A DNA stretch of 41,626 nucleotides from Chitinophagaceae bacterium (GTDB lineage Bacteria; Bacteroidota; Bacteroidia; Chitinophagales; Chitinophagaceae), in contig CANCVE010000028.1 of assembly GCA_947381435.1 (NCBI GenBank), positions 1-41,626 of the forward strand. The letters are read 5' to 3'. Shown here piece by piece: positions 15,708-24,333 of the stretch. The notes beneath the pieces are model-generated. The model had not been told where the DNA came from and searched no databases. It worked only from the letters and a program-made list of their open reading frames with translations. The position numbers were made by a program, and so were the translations under genes. Within the stretch, counting starts at the first letter, position 1; each line of letters begins with the position of its first letter.

Positions 15708-15732
15708 GGGAGGCGTATTTGGTATGCCTCCC
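15708..15732 (+). terminator. Hairpin, possibly a terminator or remnant
   Basis: A 7-bp stem, gggaggc (15708-15714) / gcctccc (15726-15732), has an 11-nt loop and is followed by tcttt. No gene ends shortly before it, so if it once terminated a transcript the gene is gone. It stands immediately before the 42-nt array. Confidence 0.4.
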
Positions 15733-15738
15733 TCTTTG

Positions 15739-15952
15739 AAACTAATTAGTTATGCCGCGTTTCTCATTAGTTATGCGATGAAACTAATTAGTTCCGCCGC
15801 ATTACTCATTAGTTATACGATGAAACTAATTAGTTATGCCGTGTTTCTCATTAGTTATACGATGAAACTAATTAGTTATGCCGTGTTTCTTCTTAGTTAT
15901 GCGATGAAACTAATTAGTTCCACCGCATTTCTTCTTTGTTCTAAGGTTAAAC
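15739..15952. repeat. 42-nt tandem array made of two related 21-nt halves
   Basis: About five copies of a 42-nt unit run from 15739. The half units begin aactaattagttatgccg and ttctcattagttatgcga, sharing attagtta at the same place, so the basic period is 21, itself three 7-mers (aactaat, tagttat, gccgcgt). Because 42 is a multiple of three, an artificial frame (15724-15975) with 14-residue repeats stays open. Copies differ at a few fixed positions, so divergence is moderate. Confidence 0.8.
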
Positions 15953-16000
15953 ATATTGGTCGAACAGTATATTGAATCAATAAATTAAAAAAATATAGAC

Positions 16001-16201
16001 ATGAATTGAGTAGTAACAGATTTAAGTAAAGAGGCAGATGATGCCATTGCGCCAAAAGTGAATGCCATAATAGTAGGCTGTACTGGCAATGCAAACTTTA
16101 CGGTAACCACCCAATTAAGTGATTTGGTTAGGGCCAAAACAAATTATGCTAACAAGTTGGGCTTGGTGGCCACAGGAAACCTATTAGTTGTGAGATATTA
16201 G
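16001..16201 (+). pseudogene. Gene remnant interrupted by a stop at codon 3
   Basis: After ATG AAT the third codon is TGA (16007-16009). The frame then stays open for 63 codons to TAG at 16199-16201. The translation VVTDLSKEADDAIAPKVNAI, then IVGCTGNANFTVTTQLSDLV and RAKTNYANKLGLVATGN, looks like genuine protein with a helical and Thr-rich composition. There is no alternative start with a leader. It is probably a truncated fragment of a larger Bacteroidota hypothetical protein; the end runs into a heptamer repeat. The family idea rests on memory only. Confidence 0.5.
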
Positions 16202-16232
16202 ATATGAGTTATTAGGGTTTGAGTAAATATTA
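16184..16232 (+). repeat. Heptamer array, left half of a mirror pair
   Basis: Seven units in 7-nt phase: ttagttg, tgagata, ttagata, tgagtta, ttagggt, ttgagta, aatatta. It overlaps the end of the gene remnant and stops at the terminator hairpin 16235-16273. Confidence 0.65.
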
Positions 16233-16234
16233 AA

Positions 16235-16273
16235 AGAGAGGCTGCCCTAATTGGAGCAGCCTCTCTTTTTTTC
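16235..16273. terminator. Strong bidirectional-looking terminator
   Basis: An 11-bp perfect stem, agagaggctgc (16235-16245) / gcagcctctct (16256-16266), with a 10-nt loop, is followed by a T-run on the plus strand and preceded by four A residues. It ends the remnant's transcript; on the minus strand its short T-run could help end the gene at 16309. Confidence 0.8.
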
Positions 16274-16311
16274 TAATATCTCATATTTAATATCTCATAT
16301 CTAAAAACTCA
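16274..16311 (-). repeat. Heptamer array, right half of a mirror pair
   Basis: Units taatatc, tcatatt, taatatc, tcatatc and taaaaac are the reverse complement of the words in 16184-16232 (ttagata, tgagata). The array reaches the stop codon of the minus-strand gene at 16309. Confidence 0.65.
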
Positions 16312-17421
16312 CTTTTTTTGCGGTGCTTTTTGGTATTGCAAAACAATCTTGGCATTGCGTTGCTCATCCGAAGCAATATTAATCTCATAATGCTTTGTTC
16401 CTGAAGTGATAACAACTAATGCTGTATTTGGAGGTACTGCCCCTAAGTTCTCGGCCACTACAATAAAGTCATAATTGGGGTTATTCTTTTCTATATGAAT
16501 ATTCATTGTGATAGGGGAGTAGGTAAGTCTTTTACGATTCACAATTTTTATGTTGTTATGGTACACGCTGATGGTGTCTCCATCTATTTGTCCATTATCA
16601 AAAAATTCCACTCTTGCTTCCTCACTATCTACAATAAAAGTTTGTGTCAATACATTCTCACGTTTCAGTAAAACCTCAGGTATCTGTAATACGGTGTCTC
16701 TATTTATTTCTACAACTGTATCAGAATTTATGTTTGGATTAGTTGGAAGCTGATGCGGCACCAATTTTACCGTATCTATTTCCTCTTTAACAACCGAATT
16801 ATTTTTTTTCTTTACTTCGGTAGACACCATAAAGTCTTCTGCCCCTGGTTTAATTAAGTTCTGCTTAGCAGAAGGCTTTACTGCCAAAGGGGCCAATTTG
16901 CGCTTAGGAAGGATGTTCTTTTTAAGCAAAAAATCTTCTTTCGTAAAATCTGTGGTATACTTCCTTTCTAAGTAAACGGTTCCGTCACTACAGGGCGAAC
17001 CTGCTACTTCGCTCACACCACTAAAAGTTCCTGTAAGTGTTTCTTTAGTGCCGTCAGCAGATTTTTTATACTCTAAATAGCAAGTCATCAGGCATGCTGT
17101 AGATTGATCATTGGTCTTCAATTCTAGCATTTTAGTCTCTCTTATCAGCAATGTCTTTCCTTTTTTGTTAAAAATACCTTGAATAGCGGCCTTACCATAA
17201 AATTCATTTACATCCCTGTAAGAGTAGGTTACCCCTTGAATGGAGTTGTCTGGCAAATCATTTATTTGAACTTCGTATTTATATTTATCTTCAACAAATT
17301 GCCCCGATCGAAGGTGAAAATGTGTATTATTAACGAAATATCCTCTCCATATACCAGTAAGCTTCTGAGAGAAGCAGATGGTAGTAAATAATATTAATAT
17401 TTGAGTAAAGATAAATTTCAT
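16309..17421 (-). CDS. Secreted protein of unknown function
   Basis: I start it at ATG 17421, which gives MKFIFTQILILFTTICFSQ, a clear signal peptide; a longer frame from 17490 adds 23 residues that bury it. The mature protein of about 350 residues has an N-terminal beta-rich part (LTGIWRGYFVNNTHFHLRSG ... YKYEVQINDLPDNSIQGVTY) that resembles a lipocalin-like fold. A linker of low complexity follows (about 180-240), and then a C-terminal beta domain (RVEFFDNGQIDGDTISVYHN ... NLGAVPPNTALVVITSG). I do not recognise a named family. It is probably periplasmic or at the cell surface. The stop overlaps a heptamer array and a terminator. Confidence 0.75.
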   Translation of the reverse strand: MKFIFTQILILFTTICFSQKLTGIWRGYFVNNTHFHLRSGQFVEDKYKYEVQINDLPDNSIQGVTYSYRDVNEFYGKAAIQGIFNKKGKTLLIRETKMLELKTNDQSTACLMTCYLEYKKSADGTKETLTGTFSGVSEVAGSPCSDGTVYLERKYTTDFTKEDFLLKKNILPKRKLAPLAVKPSAKQNLIKPGAEDFMVSTEVKKKNNSVVKEEIDTVKLVPHQLPTNPNINSDTVVEINRDTVLQIPEVLLKRENVLTQTFIVDSEEARVEFFDNGQIDGDTISVYHNNIKIVNRKRLTYSPITMNIHIEKNNPNYDFIVVAENLGAVPPNTALVVITSGTKHYEINIASDEQRNAKIVLQYQKAPQKK

Positions 17422-17710
17422 AAGCGTGCAAATTAATCGAGACTTATTAAAAAAAATAGTTAAAGGTTTTTCTAAAGTAATAAGGTGCAATAGTAAACTA
17501 TAACGTTTTATGAAACGATGATGTATTTATAATTTGGTTTAACGATTGAAAGGCTAATTCTGAGGAATTTAATTTTCTGTTTAGGTGAATGACACAATTA
17601 GTAAGCAGAAGTTTTTATTAGAATCATCAAAAAACTATGAAAAAGATTATTCAAAACCATCTATAAAAGCCTAATCATTAATAAACGATACAATTCATCA
17701 ACTCATTTAC

Positions 17711-17718
17711 TACATTTG
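17711..17718 (+). promoter_or_regulatory. TAnnTTTG promoter element of thrS
   Basis: TACATTTG stands 33 bp before the thrS start, giving a leader of roughly 25-30 nt. That is too short for a T-box or other leader control. The rest of the gap from 17422 to 17751 contains no gene. Confidence 0.65.
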
Positions 17719-17751
17719 CAAACTTTGTTTAAATAAAGGGTTGATATAAAT

Positions 17752-19689
17752 ATGATAAATATTACTTTTCCTGATGGTGCTGTAAGGCAATATGAAAACG
17801 GTTCGAGTGCTTTGGATATTGCAAAATCTATCAGCGAAGGATTAGCACGTAAGGTGCTAGCTGCAAGTGTAAATGGTCAGGTTTGGGATGCCTTCCGCCC
17901 TATTAATAACGATGCTTCTCTCAAATTAATAACATGGGATGATAATGAAGGAAAGAATACTTTTTGGCATTCTTCAGCTCACTTAATGGCAGAAGCAGTA
18001 GAAGCTACTTTTCCTGGTGTGAAGTTTTGGGTTGGGCCAGCATTGGATAAAGGGTTCTATTACGACATGGATTTGGGCGACAGAAAATTGACTGAAGAAG
18101 ATTTGGCAGGATTGGAAAAGAAAATGCAAGAACTTGCTAAACAAAATAACCGCTTCCTCAGAAAAGAAATAGCTAAAGCAGATGCAATCAGCTATTTTAA
18201 AGAAAAAGGTGATGAATATAAATTAGACTTATTGACTAATTTGACTGATGGAGAGATTACTTTCTATTCGCAAGGTGCCTTTACAGATTTATGTCGTGGG
18301 CCACATATTCCTGCAACCGGCGCTATCAAAGCAATTAAATTGACCAATATTGCTGGAGCTTACTGGAAAGGTGATGAGAAGAATAAACAGCTTACAAGAT
18401 TATATGGAATAACTTTTCCTACGCCAAAAGAGTTGGATGAGTATTTATTGATGCTTGAAGAAGCCAAGAAAAGAGATCATAGAAAGCTAGGAAAGGAATT
18501 GGGCATCTATACAATGGATGATGAAATAGGACAAGGGTTGGTTTTGTGGATGCCTAATGGAACGGTAATAATTGAGGAATTAGAAAAGTTAGCCAAAGAA
18601 ACAGAAGGCGCTGGCGGATATAAGCGTGTAGTTACACCACATATTGCCAAGGAAAGCATCTACTTAACTAGTGGACATTTGCCTTATTATGCCGATAGTA
18701 TGTTTCCGCCAATGGAAATGGACGGAGAAAAGTACTATCTAAAACCAATGAACTGCCCGCATCACCATAAAATATTTGCTGCTGAACCTAAGAGCTATCG
18801 CGATTTACCTTATCGAATAGCCGAATATGGAACTTGTTACCGTTATGAGCAAAGTGGCGAACTGTTTGGATTAATGAGGGTACGTTGCCTTCACATGAAC
18901 GATGCACATATATATTGTAGCAAAGAACAATTTTTCGAGGAGTTTAAGGCTGTAAATGAGATGTATTTAAAATACTTTAAAATCTTTGGTATTGAAAAGT
19001 ATGTAATGCGTTTAAGTTTGCACGATCCTGCTAAACTTGGAAAGAAATATGTAGATGCACCAGAATTGTGGCAAGAAACAGAAGCAATGGTTCGTAAAGT
19101 TTTGATAGAAACCGGTACACCATTCATAGAAGTTCAAGATGAAGCTGCGTTCTACGGGCCAAAGATTGACGTACAAATTTGGAGTATTATTGGTAGAGAA
19201 TTTACGCTTGCTACTAATCAAGTAGATTTCAATAGTGGAAGGAAGTTTAAATTGGAATATACCACTCAAAACAACGAAAGCGATGTTCCATTAATCATTC
19301 ATAGAGCTCCATTAGGAACACATGAAAGGTTCATTGGGTTCCTACTTGAACATTATGCAGGCAAATTCCCTGTTTGGTTAGCACCATTACAAGTTAAAGT
19401 ACTTCCCATCAGCGACAAGTTCATTGAATATGCACAACACGTTAAATCTTCACTTTTAGAAGTTGGAGTTAGAGTAGAGATAGATGAGCGTCAAGAGAAA
19501 ATTGGCAAGAAGATTCGTGAAGCTGAATTAAGCAGAGTCCCTTACATGCTAGTTGTGGGTGAAAAAGAGGTGGCTGAAAATAGATTATCAATCAGACGTC
19601 AAGGAAAAGGAGATACAGGATCTCTCACTTTAGAAGAATTTATAGCTAATATAAAACAAGAGATTTTTGAAAGAGCTAGCGGAGAATAA
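17752..19689 (+). CDS. thrS: Threonyl-tRNA synthetase
   Basis: The enzyme charges tRNA-Thr in the cytosol. It has 645 residues, the normal length. The N-terminal TGS domain is MINITFPDGAVRQYENGSSA. The editing domain has HSSAHLMAEAV and the CRGPHIPATG loop. The class II catalytic core has the zinc-site cysteine in MNCPHHHKIF, motif 2 in YRYEQSGELFGLMRVR and motif 3 in IIHRAPLGTHERFIGFLLEH. The C-terminal anticodon-binding domain follows (VWLAPLQVKVLPISDKFIEY). infC follows after 64 nt, the ordinary thrS-infC pairing. Confidence 0.98.
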   Translation: MINITFPDGAVRQYENGSSALDIAKSISEGLARKVLAASVNGQVWDAFRPINNDASLKLITWDDNEGKNTFWHSSAHLMAEAVEATFPGVKFWVGPALDKGFYYDMDLGDRKLTEEDLAGLEKKMQELAKQNNRFLRKEIAKADAISYFKEKGDEYKLDLLTNLTDGEITFYSQGAFTDLCRGPHIPATGAIKAIKLTNIAGAYWKGDEKNKQLTRLYGITFPTPKELDEYLLMLEEAKKRDHRKLGKELGIYTMDDEIGQGLVLWMPNGTVIIEELEKLAKETEGAGGYKRVVTPHIAKESIYLTSGHLPYYADSMFPPMEMDGEKYYLKPMNCPHHHKIFAAEPKSYRDLPYRIAEYGTCYRYEQSGELFGLMRVRCLHMNDAHIYCSKEQFFEEFKAVNEMYLKYFKIFGIEKYVMRLSLHDPAKLGKKYVDAPELWQETEAMVRKVLIETGTPFIEVQDEAAFYGPKIDVQIWSIIGREFTLATNQVDFNSGRKFKLEYTTQNNESDVPLIIHRAPLGTHERFIGFLLEHYAGKFPVWLAPLQVKVLPISDKFIEYAQHVKSSLLEVGVRVEIDERQEKIGKKIREAELSRVPYMLVVGEKEVAENRLSIRRQGKGDTGSLTLEEFIANIKQEIFERASGE

Positions 19690-19753
19690 AAAATATACCT
19701 AGTTTCGATTAAATTTATAAATAACAAGTAACAATTAAATTAAATAAGTCTTA

Positions 19754-20350
19754 ATGGCATTACCATTTAAAAGCAACAGTGGTGGAAGTGGAAGATTCAA
19801 TCCACGTTTCAACAGACAACAAGAACCAGAACACCGTATCAACGAAAGAATTAGGGCATTACAAGTTCGTTTGGTTGGTGACAATGTTACGGTTGGTGTT
19901 TATCCAATACAAGAGGCTTTGAAAATTGCACAACAATTGGAATTGGATTTGGTAGAAATATCTCCAACAGCAGCTCCACCAGTTTGTAAAGCAATTGATT
20001 ACAAGAAGTTTCTTTACGAGAAAAAACGTAAGGAAAAAGAAATGAAAGCCAATGCTAAGCAAAGTGAAGTAAAAGAAGTTCGCTTTACACCGGGAACAGA
20101 TGACCATGATTTTGATTTTAAATCTAAACACGCTGAGAAATTTTTGAAAGAAGGGAACAAAGTGAAAGCTTATGTTCAATTCAAAGGAAGGGCTATCATG
20201 TTTAAGGAACGTGGTGAATTGGTTCTTTTAAAATTTGCCGAAAGATTGGCAGATTGTGGTCAGCCAGAAAGTCTTCCTAAGCTCGAGGGCAAGAAAATGT
20301 TCTTGATGCTTACCCCAAAGACTGCTAAGAAAAAGAAAGAGAACGAATAA
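19754..20350 (+). CDS. infC: Translation initiation factor IF-3
   Basis: IF-3 binds the 30S subunit, prevents premature 50S joining and checks the start codon. The product has 198 residues with a Bacteroidota-style Gly/Arg-rich N-terminal extension (NSGGSGRFNPRFNRQQE). The N domain is INERIRALQVRLVGDN, and the linker and C domain contain KEVRFTPGTDDHDFDFKSKH and VKAYVQFKGRAIMFKERGE. Here the start is ATG, not the AUU used for autoregulation in enterobacteria. The usual followers rpmI and rplT are missing; infA comes next with its own promoter. Confidence 0.97.
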   Translation: MALPFKSNSGGSGRFNPRFNRQQEPEHRINERIRALQVRLVGDNVTVGVYPIQEALKIAQQLELDLVEISPTAAPPVCKAIDYKKFLYEKKRKEKEMKANAKQSEVKEVRFTPGTDDHDFDFKSKHAEKFLKEGNKVKAYVQFKGRAIMFKERGELVLLKFAERLADCGQPESLPKLEGKKMFLMLTPKTAKKKKENE

Positions 20351-20469
20351 TTGTGGTAGGTTATCTCCATTTTAGCGCTAAACAAACTTTTGTAGCCTGG
20401 AATACATGTGATTATTTTGATTAAAAAAAAACTTTTTTAAAGAATGGATTTATTTGAGAAATATCTCCC

Positions 20470-20477
20470 TATCTTTG
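20470..20477 (+). promoter_or_regulatory. TAnnTTTG promoter of the infA-rplQ operon
   Basis: TATCTTTG ends 16 bp before the infA ATG, so the leader is only about 8-10 nt. The preceding gap to infC (143 bp) shows no terminator, so read-through from thrS-infC remains possible. Confidence 0.7.
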
Positions 20478-20493
20478 CAGCCCGAAAAAAAGT

Positions 20494-20712
20494 ATGTCTA
20501 AACAGCAGTTAATAAAACAGGATGGTCAGATTATTGAAGCAATGAGTAATGCTATGTTTAGGGTAAAACTTGAAAACGGGCATGAAATTCTAGCCACTAT
20601 ATCTGGTAAAATGAGAATGCACTATATTAGAATTCTACCTGGAGATAAAGTAGGTGTTGAGATGAGTCCTTACGATTTAAGTAGAGGCAGAATTAATTTT
20701 AGGTACAAATAG
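20494..20712 (+). CDS. infA: Translation initiation factor IF-1
   Basis: IF-1 occupies the 30S A site during initiation. The product of 72 residues is a single S1/OB fold: [40 protein letters not shown] and [20 protein letters not shown]. Length and sequence are canonical. It opens the operon that continues with rpmJ and rpsM. Confidence 0.98.
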   Translation: MSKQQLIKQDGQIIEAMSNAMFRVKLENGHEILATISGKMRMHYIRILPGDKVGVEMSPYDLSRGRINFRYK

Positions 20713-20757
20713 CCTTTGGGTTATAATCGTTTGTTTGAAAAAGATAAATAATAAATA

Positions 20758-20874
20758 ATGAAAGTTAGAGCAGCTATAAAAAAGCGTAGTGCAGACTGTA
20801 AAATTGTTAAACGTAAAGGGAAATTGTATGTAATAAACAAAAAGAACCCTCGTTTCAAACAACGTCAAGGCTAA
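20758..20874 (+). CDS. rpmJ: 50S ribosomal protein L36
   Basis: This is a 38-residue frame, [20 protein letters not shown] followed by [18 protein letters not shown]. Only one of the zinc-ligand cysteines seen in C+ forms is present (C14), so it is a zinc-free C- type L36 without a complete ribbon. It lies 45 bp after infA and 52 bp before rpsM, its standard place. Confidence 0.97.
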   Translation: MKVRAAIKKRSADCKIVKRKGKLYVINKKNPRFKQRQG

Positions 20875-20926
20875 AATTACAAAAGCAAAAAGTAATAATA
20901 ATTTATAATTAAAGATAGAATAGTAC

Positions 20927-21307
20927 ATGGCACGTATTGCTGGTATAGACTTACCTAAAAATAAAAGAGGCGAAATAGGACTTACATACATATATGGTAT
21001 TGGTCGTAGTCGCGCTCGTCAAATCTTGAGTGATGCTTCAATTTCTTTCGACAAGAAAGTTAACCAATGGAATGACGATGAGCAAACAGCGATTCGTAAT
21101 TTAATTAACGCCGAGTTTAAGGTTGAAGGTGCGCTGCGTAGTGAAACACAAATGAATATTAAACGTCTTTTGGATATCGCTTGTTACCGTGGACTTCGTC
21201 ACAGAAAAGGTCTACCAGTACGTGGTCAACGTACTAAGACAAATAGTCGTACAAGGAAAGGTAAACGTAAAACAGTTGCGGGTAAGAAAAAAGCAGCTAA
21301 GAAGTAA
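20927..21307 (+). CDS. rpsM: 30S ribosomal protein S13
   Basis: S13 sits in the head of the small subunit and contacts the P-site tRNA and the L5 bridge. The 126 residues start [20 protein letters not shown] with the helix-two-turn-helix motif [14 protein letters not shown], and end in the basic tail [20 protein letters not shown] that reaches tRNA. Length is normal. Confidence 0.98.
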   Translation: MARIAGIDLPKNKRGEIGLTYIYGIGRSRARQILSDASISFDKKVNQWNDDEQTAIRNLINAEFKVEGALRSETQMNIKRLLDIACYRGLRHRKGLPVRGQRTKTNSRTRKGKRKTVAGKKKAAKK

Positions 21308-21383
21308 GAATTAATAGGTAGTTAACATTTTACTTTTATTATTTTATAATTGAAATTGTAAAAGGAAATCAAATAAACAAGTT

Positions 21384-21794
21384 ATGGCTAAACAAGCTAA
21401 AGCTCAAAATAGTGCTAAAGCAGCTGCTAAGAAAAGAATTGTAAAAGTAGAAGCTTCAGGTGAAGTTAGAATCAGCGCTACTTTTAATAACATCATAGTT
21501 GCATTCACAAACAAGCAAGGACAAGTTATTTCTTGGTCTTCTGCTGGAAAGATGGGGTTCAGGGGCTCGAAGAAAAATACACCTTATGCTGCTCAAATGG
21601 CAGCTTCTGATGCAGCTAAAGTTGCAGTAGATGCTGGACTGAAAAGAGTTGAAGTGTTTGTAAAAGGACCGGGCTCTGGTCGTGAAGGTGCTATTCGTGC
21701 AATTGCACAAAGTGGTATTGATGTAACTATAATTAAAGATGTTACTCCTGTTCCTCACAATGGCTGTAGACCTCCGAAAGCTAGAAGGGTATAA
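21384..21794 (+). CDS. rpsK: 30S ribosomal protein S11
   Basis: S11 forms part of the platform near the mRNA exit. The 136 residues have a basic Ala/Lys N-terminal tail, then [40 protein letters not shown] and the conserved C-terminus [18 protein letters not shown]. The position between rpsM and rpsD is standard. Confidence 0.98.
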   Translation: MAKQAKAQNSAKAAAKKRIVKVEASGEVRISATFNNIIVAFTNKQGQVISWSSAGKMGFRGSKKNTPYAAQMAASDAAKVAVDAGLKRVEVFVKGPGSGREGAIRAIAQSGIDVTIIKDVTPVPHNGCRPPKARRV

Positions 21795-21896
21795 TACTCT
21801 TTCATACATTTATCAATTTTTAATGGAATTTGATTTAGTTTTCTGATTTTTTAATAATCAACTTTCATTCAAATAAAAAATCAGTAAAATAATTTT

Positions 21897-22502
21897 ATGG
21901 CAAGATACACAGGTCCAAAGACCAAAATCTGTAGAATTTACGGAGAGCCAATTCTAGGTAATGGCAAATGGTTAACTAAAAATAGTAACCCCCCAGGTCA
22001 GCATGGTGCTACTCGTAAAAGAAAGACTCTCGGAGAATATGCACTTCAATTGAGAGAAAAGCAAAAAGCTAAATATACTTATGGTCTTCTAGAACGTCAG
22101 TTCAGAAAAACCTTTGAAGAGGCTTCTAAAATGAAAGGTGTTAAAGGTGAAAACCTTATCAAACTTTTGGAAGCTAGATTAGATAATACTGTTTTCAGAT
22201 TGGGTTTGGTTGCTAGTCGCCCAGAAGCAAGGCAATTGGTAGCTCACAAACATATTACTGTAAACAATGAAGTAATGAATATCCCTTCTTACTCTTGCAA
22301 ACCAGGAGATATTATTGGCTATAAGAACAAGAGTCTAGCTAATGATTCTATAATAGCAAAAAAGCGTGGTAAGAATCCTAAATATAGTTGGGTGGATTGG
22401 AATGATGCTTCACAATCGGGTGTTTTTATCACTTATCCTGAAAGAGAAAGTGTTCCAGAAAATATTAAAGAACAACTAATAGTCGAATTGTACTCTAAAT
22501 AG
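21897..22502 (+). CDS. rpsD: 30S ribosomal protein S4
   Basis: S4 is a primary 16S rRNA binder and nucleates assembly of the small-subunit body. The 201 residues start MARYTGPKTKICRIYGEPIL. The N-terminal cysteine cluster of zinc-binding S4 is absent, so it is a C- form. The S4 RNA-binding domain is visible as RLDNTVFRLGLVASRPEARQ and LVAHKHITVNNEVMNIPSY. In many bacteria S4 represses its own operon; no leader site is apparent here. Confidence 0.98.
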   Translation: MARYTGPKTKICRIYGEPILGNGKWLTKNSNPPGQHGATRKRKTLGEYALQLREKQKAKYTYGLLERQFRKTFEEASKMKGVKGENLIKLLEARLDNTVFRLGLVASRPEARQLVAHKHITVNNEVMNIPSYSCKPGDIIGYKNKSLANDSIIAKKRGKNPKYSWVDWNDASQSGVFITYPERESVPENIKEQLIVELYSK

Positions 22503-22602
22503 TTTTTTGCTGAAATCTTAAAAATTTAGATTTCTCATTAAATGAATTTCAATAATTAAATAAAGTAAAAAAGTTAATCTTTTTACTATAAACAGTTTAA
22601 AC

Positions 22603-23601
22603 ATGGCTATATTAAATTTCCAGAAACCCGATAAAATCGTTTTACAGAAAGTATCTGATTTCGAAGGAGAGTTTGAATTTAGACCCTTAGAGCCAGGATA
22701 TGGTTTAACAATTGGTAATGCTCTACGTAGAGTTCTTTTAAATAGTCTTGAAGGATATGCCATCATAGGTATTAAGATCGAAGGTGTAGATCATGAATTT
22801 GCAACTATTAAAGGTATTACAGAAGATGTTACTGAAATTATACTTAATCTAAAACAAGTTCGTTTCAAAGCAACTACTGATTTAGATGTCTCTACAGAAA
22901 AAATCAATTTATCAATAAAGAGTACTAGCGAATTTACTGCGGGAATGATTGAAGAATCATCACAGTATTTTAAAGTTATGAATCCTGAACTAGTAATTTG
23001 TATAATGGATACAATTTCTAGACTTGATATTGAATTAACTGTTGCTAAGGGCCGTGGTTATGTTCCTGCTGAAGAAAATAAAGTTAAGGATAGTACCTTT
23101 GGTTATATTTCAATTGACTCTATTCATACACCAATCAAAAACGTTAACTATTCAATAGAAAATTATCGTGTTGAGCAAAGAACGGATTATGAAAAATTGA
23201 TACTAAATGTAGCTACAGATGGTACAATTCACCCTGAAGAAGCTGTTAAGCAAGCTTCAAGAATTCTTATCCAGCATTTGATGATTATAACTGATGAGAA
23301 TATCACTTTCGATTCTAAGGAAGAAAAGAAGGATGATGTTGTTGATGAACAAATATTGCAACTACGCAAAGTATTAAAGACTCCACTTGAGGATTTAGAT
23401 CTTTCTGTTAGAGCCTTTAACTGTCTTAAAGCGGCTAAGATTAATTCTTTAAGTGAATTAGTTCAATATGAACAAGAAGACTTGATGAAGTTCAGAAATT
23501 TTGGTCAAAAGTCGTTATCTGAAATAGAACAAGTTTTAATTGAAAGAGGTCTTAGTTTCGGAATGGATTTAATTAAAATGGGTCTCGATAATCTAGATTA
23601 G
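22603..23601 (+). CDS. rpoA: RNA polymerase alpha subunit
   Basis: Alpha dimerises to start polymerase assembly and its C-terminal domain contacts UP elements and activators. In the 332 residues the N-terminal domain shows FEFRPLEPGYGLTIGNALRR and VLLNSLEGYAIIGIKIEGV. A short acidic linker (EEKKDDVVDEQ) follows, then the C-terminal domain LSVRAFNCLKAAKINSLSEL with NFGQKSLSEIEQVLIERGLS. All is as expected for the family. Confidence 0.98.
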   Translation: MAILNFQKPDKIVLQKVSDFEGEFEFRPLEPGYGLTIGNALRRVLLNSLEGYAIIGIKIEGVDHEFATIKGITEDVTEIILNLKQVRFKATTDLDVSTEKINLSIKSTSEFTAGMIEESSQYFKVMNPELVICIMDTISRLDIELTVAKGRGYVPAEENKVKDSTFGYISIDSIHTPIKNVNYSIENYRVEQRTDYEKLILNVATDGTIHPEEAVKQASRILIQHLMIITDENITFDSKEEKKDDVVDEQILQLRKVLKTPLEDLDLSVRAFNCLKAAKINSLSELVQYEQEDLMKFRNFGQKSLSEIEQVLIERGLSFGMDLIKMGLDNLD

Positions 23602-23668
23602 GTTTAATATACACTTACCTTAGTAAGTATAATAAAACAATAAGTTTTTACAGAATTAATAAAATATC

Positions 23669-24202
23669 ATGCGTCACGGAGATAAAATAAATAATTTAGG
23701 AAGAAAAGTAGCTCATAGAAAAGCACTATTGAGTAATCTTTCATCTCAATTGATAATGCACAAAAGAATCGTAACTACATTGGCTAAAGCTAAAGCACTA
23801 CGTACTCACATTGAACCAATTATTACAAAGTCTAAAAAAGTTAATACTAAAGACTTGACTATGCATCAGCATAGAATTGTTTTTTCTTATCTTCAAAATA
23901 AGGAAGCAGTTAAAGAATTATTTACTGTAATTGCTCCAAAGATAATTTCTCGTCCAGGGGGTTATACAAGAATCATCAAGTTAGGTATTAGAAGTGGTGA
24001 TAATGCTGAAAAAGCTCTTATTGAACTTGTTGATTTCAATGATGTTTATACAAAAGATGCTTTTCCAACCGTTGACTCTACTAAGAAAACTCGTAGAAGT
24101 CGTGCTAAAAAATCTGATACTGACACTTTAGAAGTTTCTGATGAATCTTCTGCAACAGATATAGTCATTGATGATTCATCGGATTCAGCAGAAACTATTT
24201 AA
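23669..24202 (+). CDS. rplQ: 50S ribosomal protein L17 with extended C-terminus
   Basis: L17 lies near the exit tunnel of the large subunit. The conserved core is [20 protein letters not shown] to about residue 120. Beyond it lies a tail of roughly 50 residues, first basic ([12 protein letters not shown]) and then acidic and Ser/Thr-rich ([20 protein letters not shown]). Enterobacterial L17 is about 127 residues. Such tails are, from memory, common in Bacteroidota. It is the last ribosomal gene before the terminator at 24241. Confidence 0.97.
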   Translation: MRHGDKINNLGRKVAHRKALLSNLSSQLIMHKRIVTTLAKAKALRTHIEPIITKSKKVNTKDLTMHQHRIVFSYLQNKEAVKELFTVIAPKIISRPGGYTRIIKLGIRSGDNAEKALIELVDFNDVYTKDAFPTVDSTKKTRRSRAKKSDTDTLEVSDESSATDIVIDDSSDSAETI

Positions 24203-24240
24203 ATTTTACAAACTTAAGAGTGAAAGCAGTTAATTATAAA

Positions 24241-24275
24241 AAAAAGCAAAACCTATAGGTTTTGCTTTTTTTTTA
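24241..24275 (+). terminator. Rho-independent terminator after rplQ
   Basis: A perfect 13-bp stem, aaaaagcaaaacc (24241-24253) / ggttttgcttttt (24258-24270), with loop tata runs into a T-run. It separates the ribosomal operon from carA, at least partly. Confidence 0.88.
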
Positions 24276-24333
24276 ATAAAACTTGTTTTTTGTCGTTTTC
24301 TTTTAAATTGTTTTAATAAGTAAATTGATAAAT

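Noticed and set aside
15724-15975. 83-codon plus-strand frame with 14-residue repeats (KLISYAVFLISYTM)
   Set aside because: It stays open only because the 42-nt array period is a multiple of three. There is no ribosome-binding site and no conserved protein character.
17422-17490. N-terminal extension of the secreted protein at 16309
   Set aside because: It would place 23 residues before a clear signal peptide, so the start at 17421 is better.
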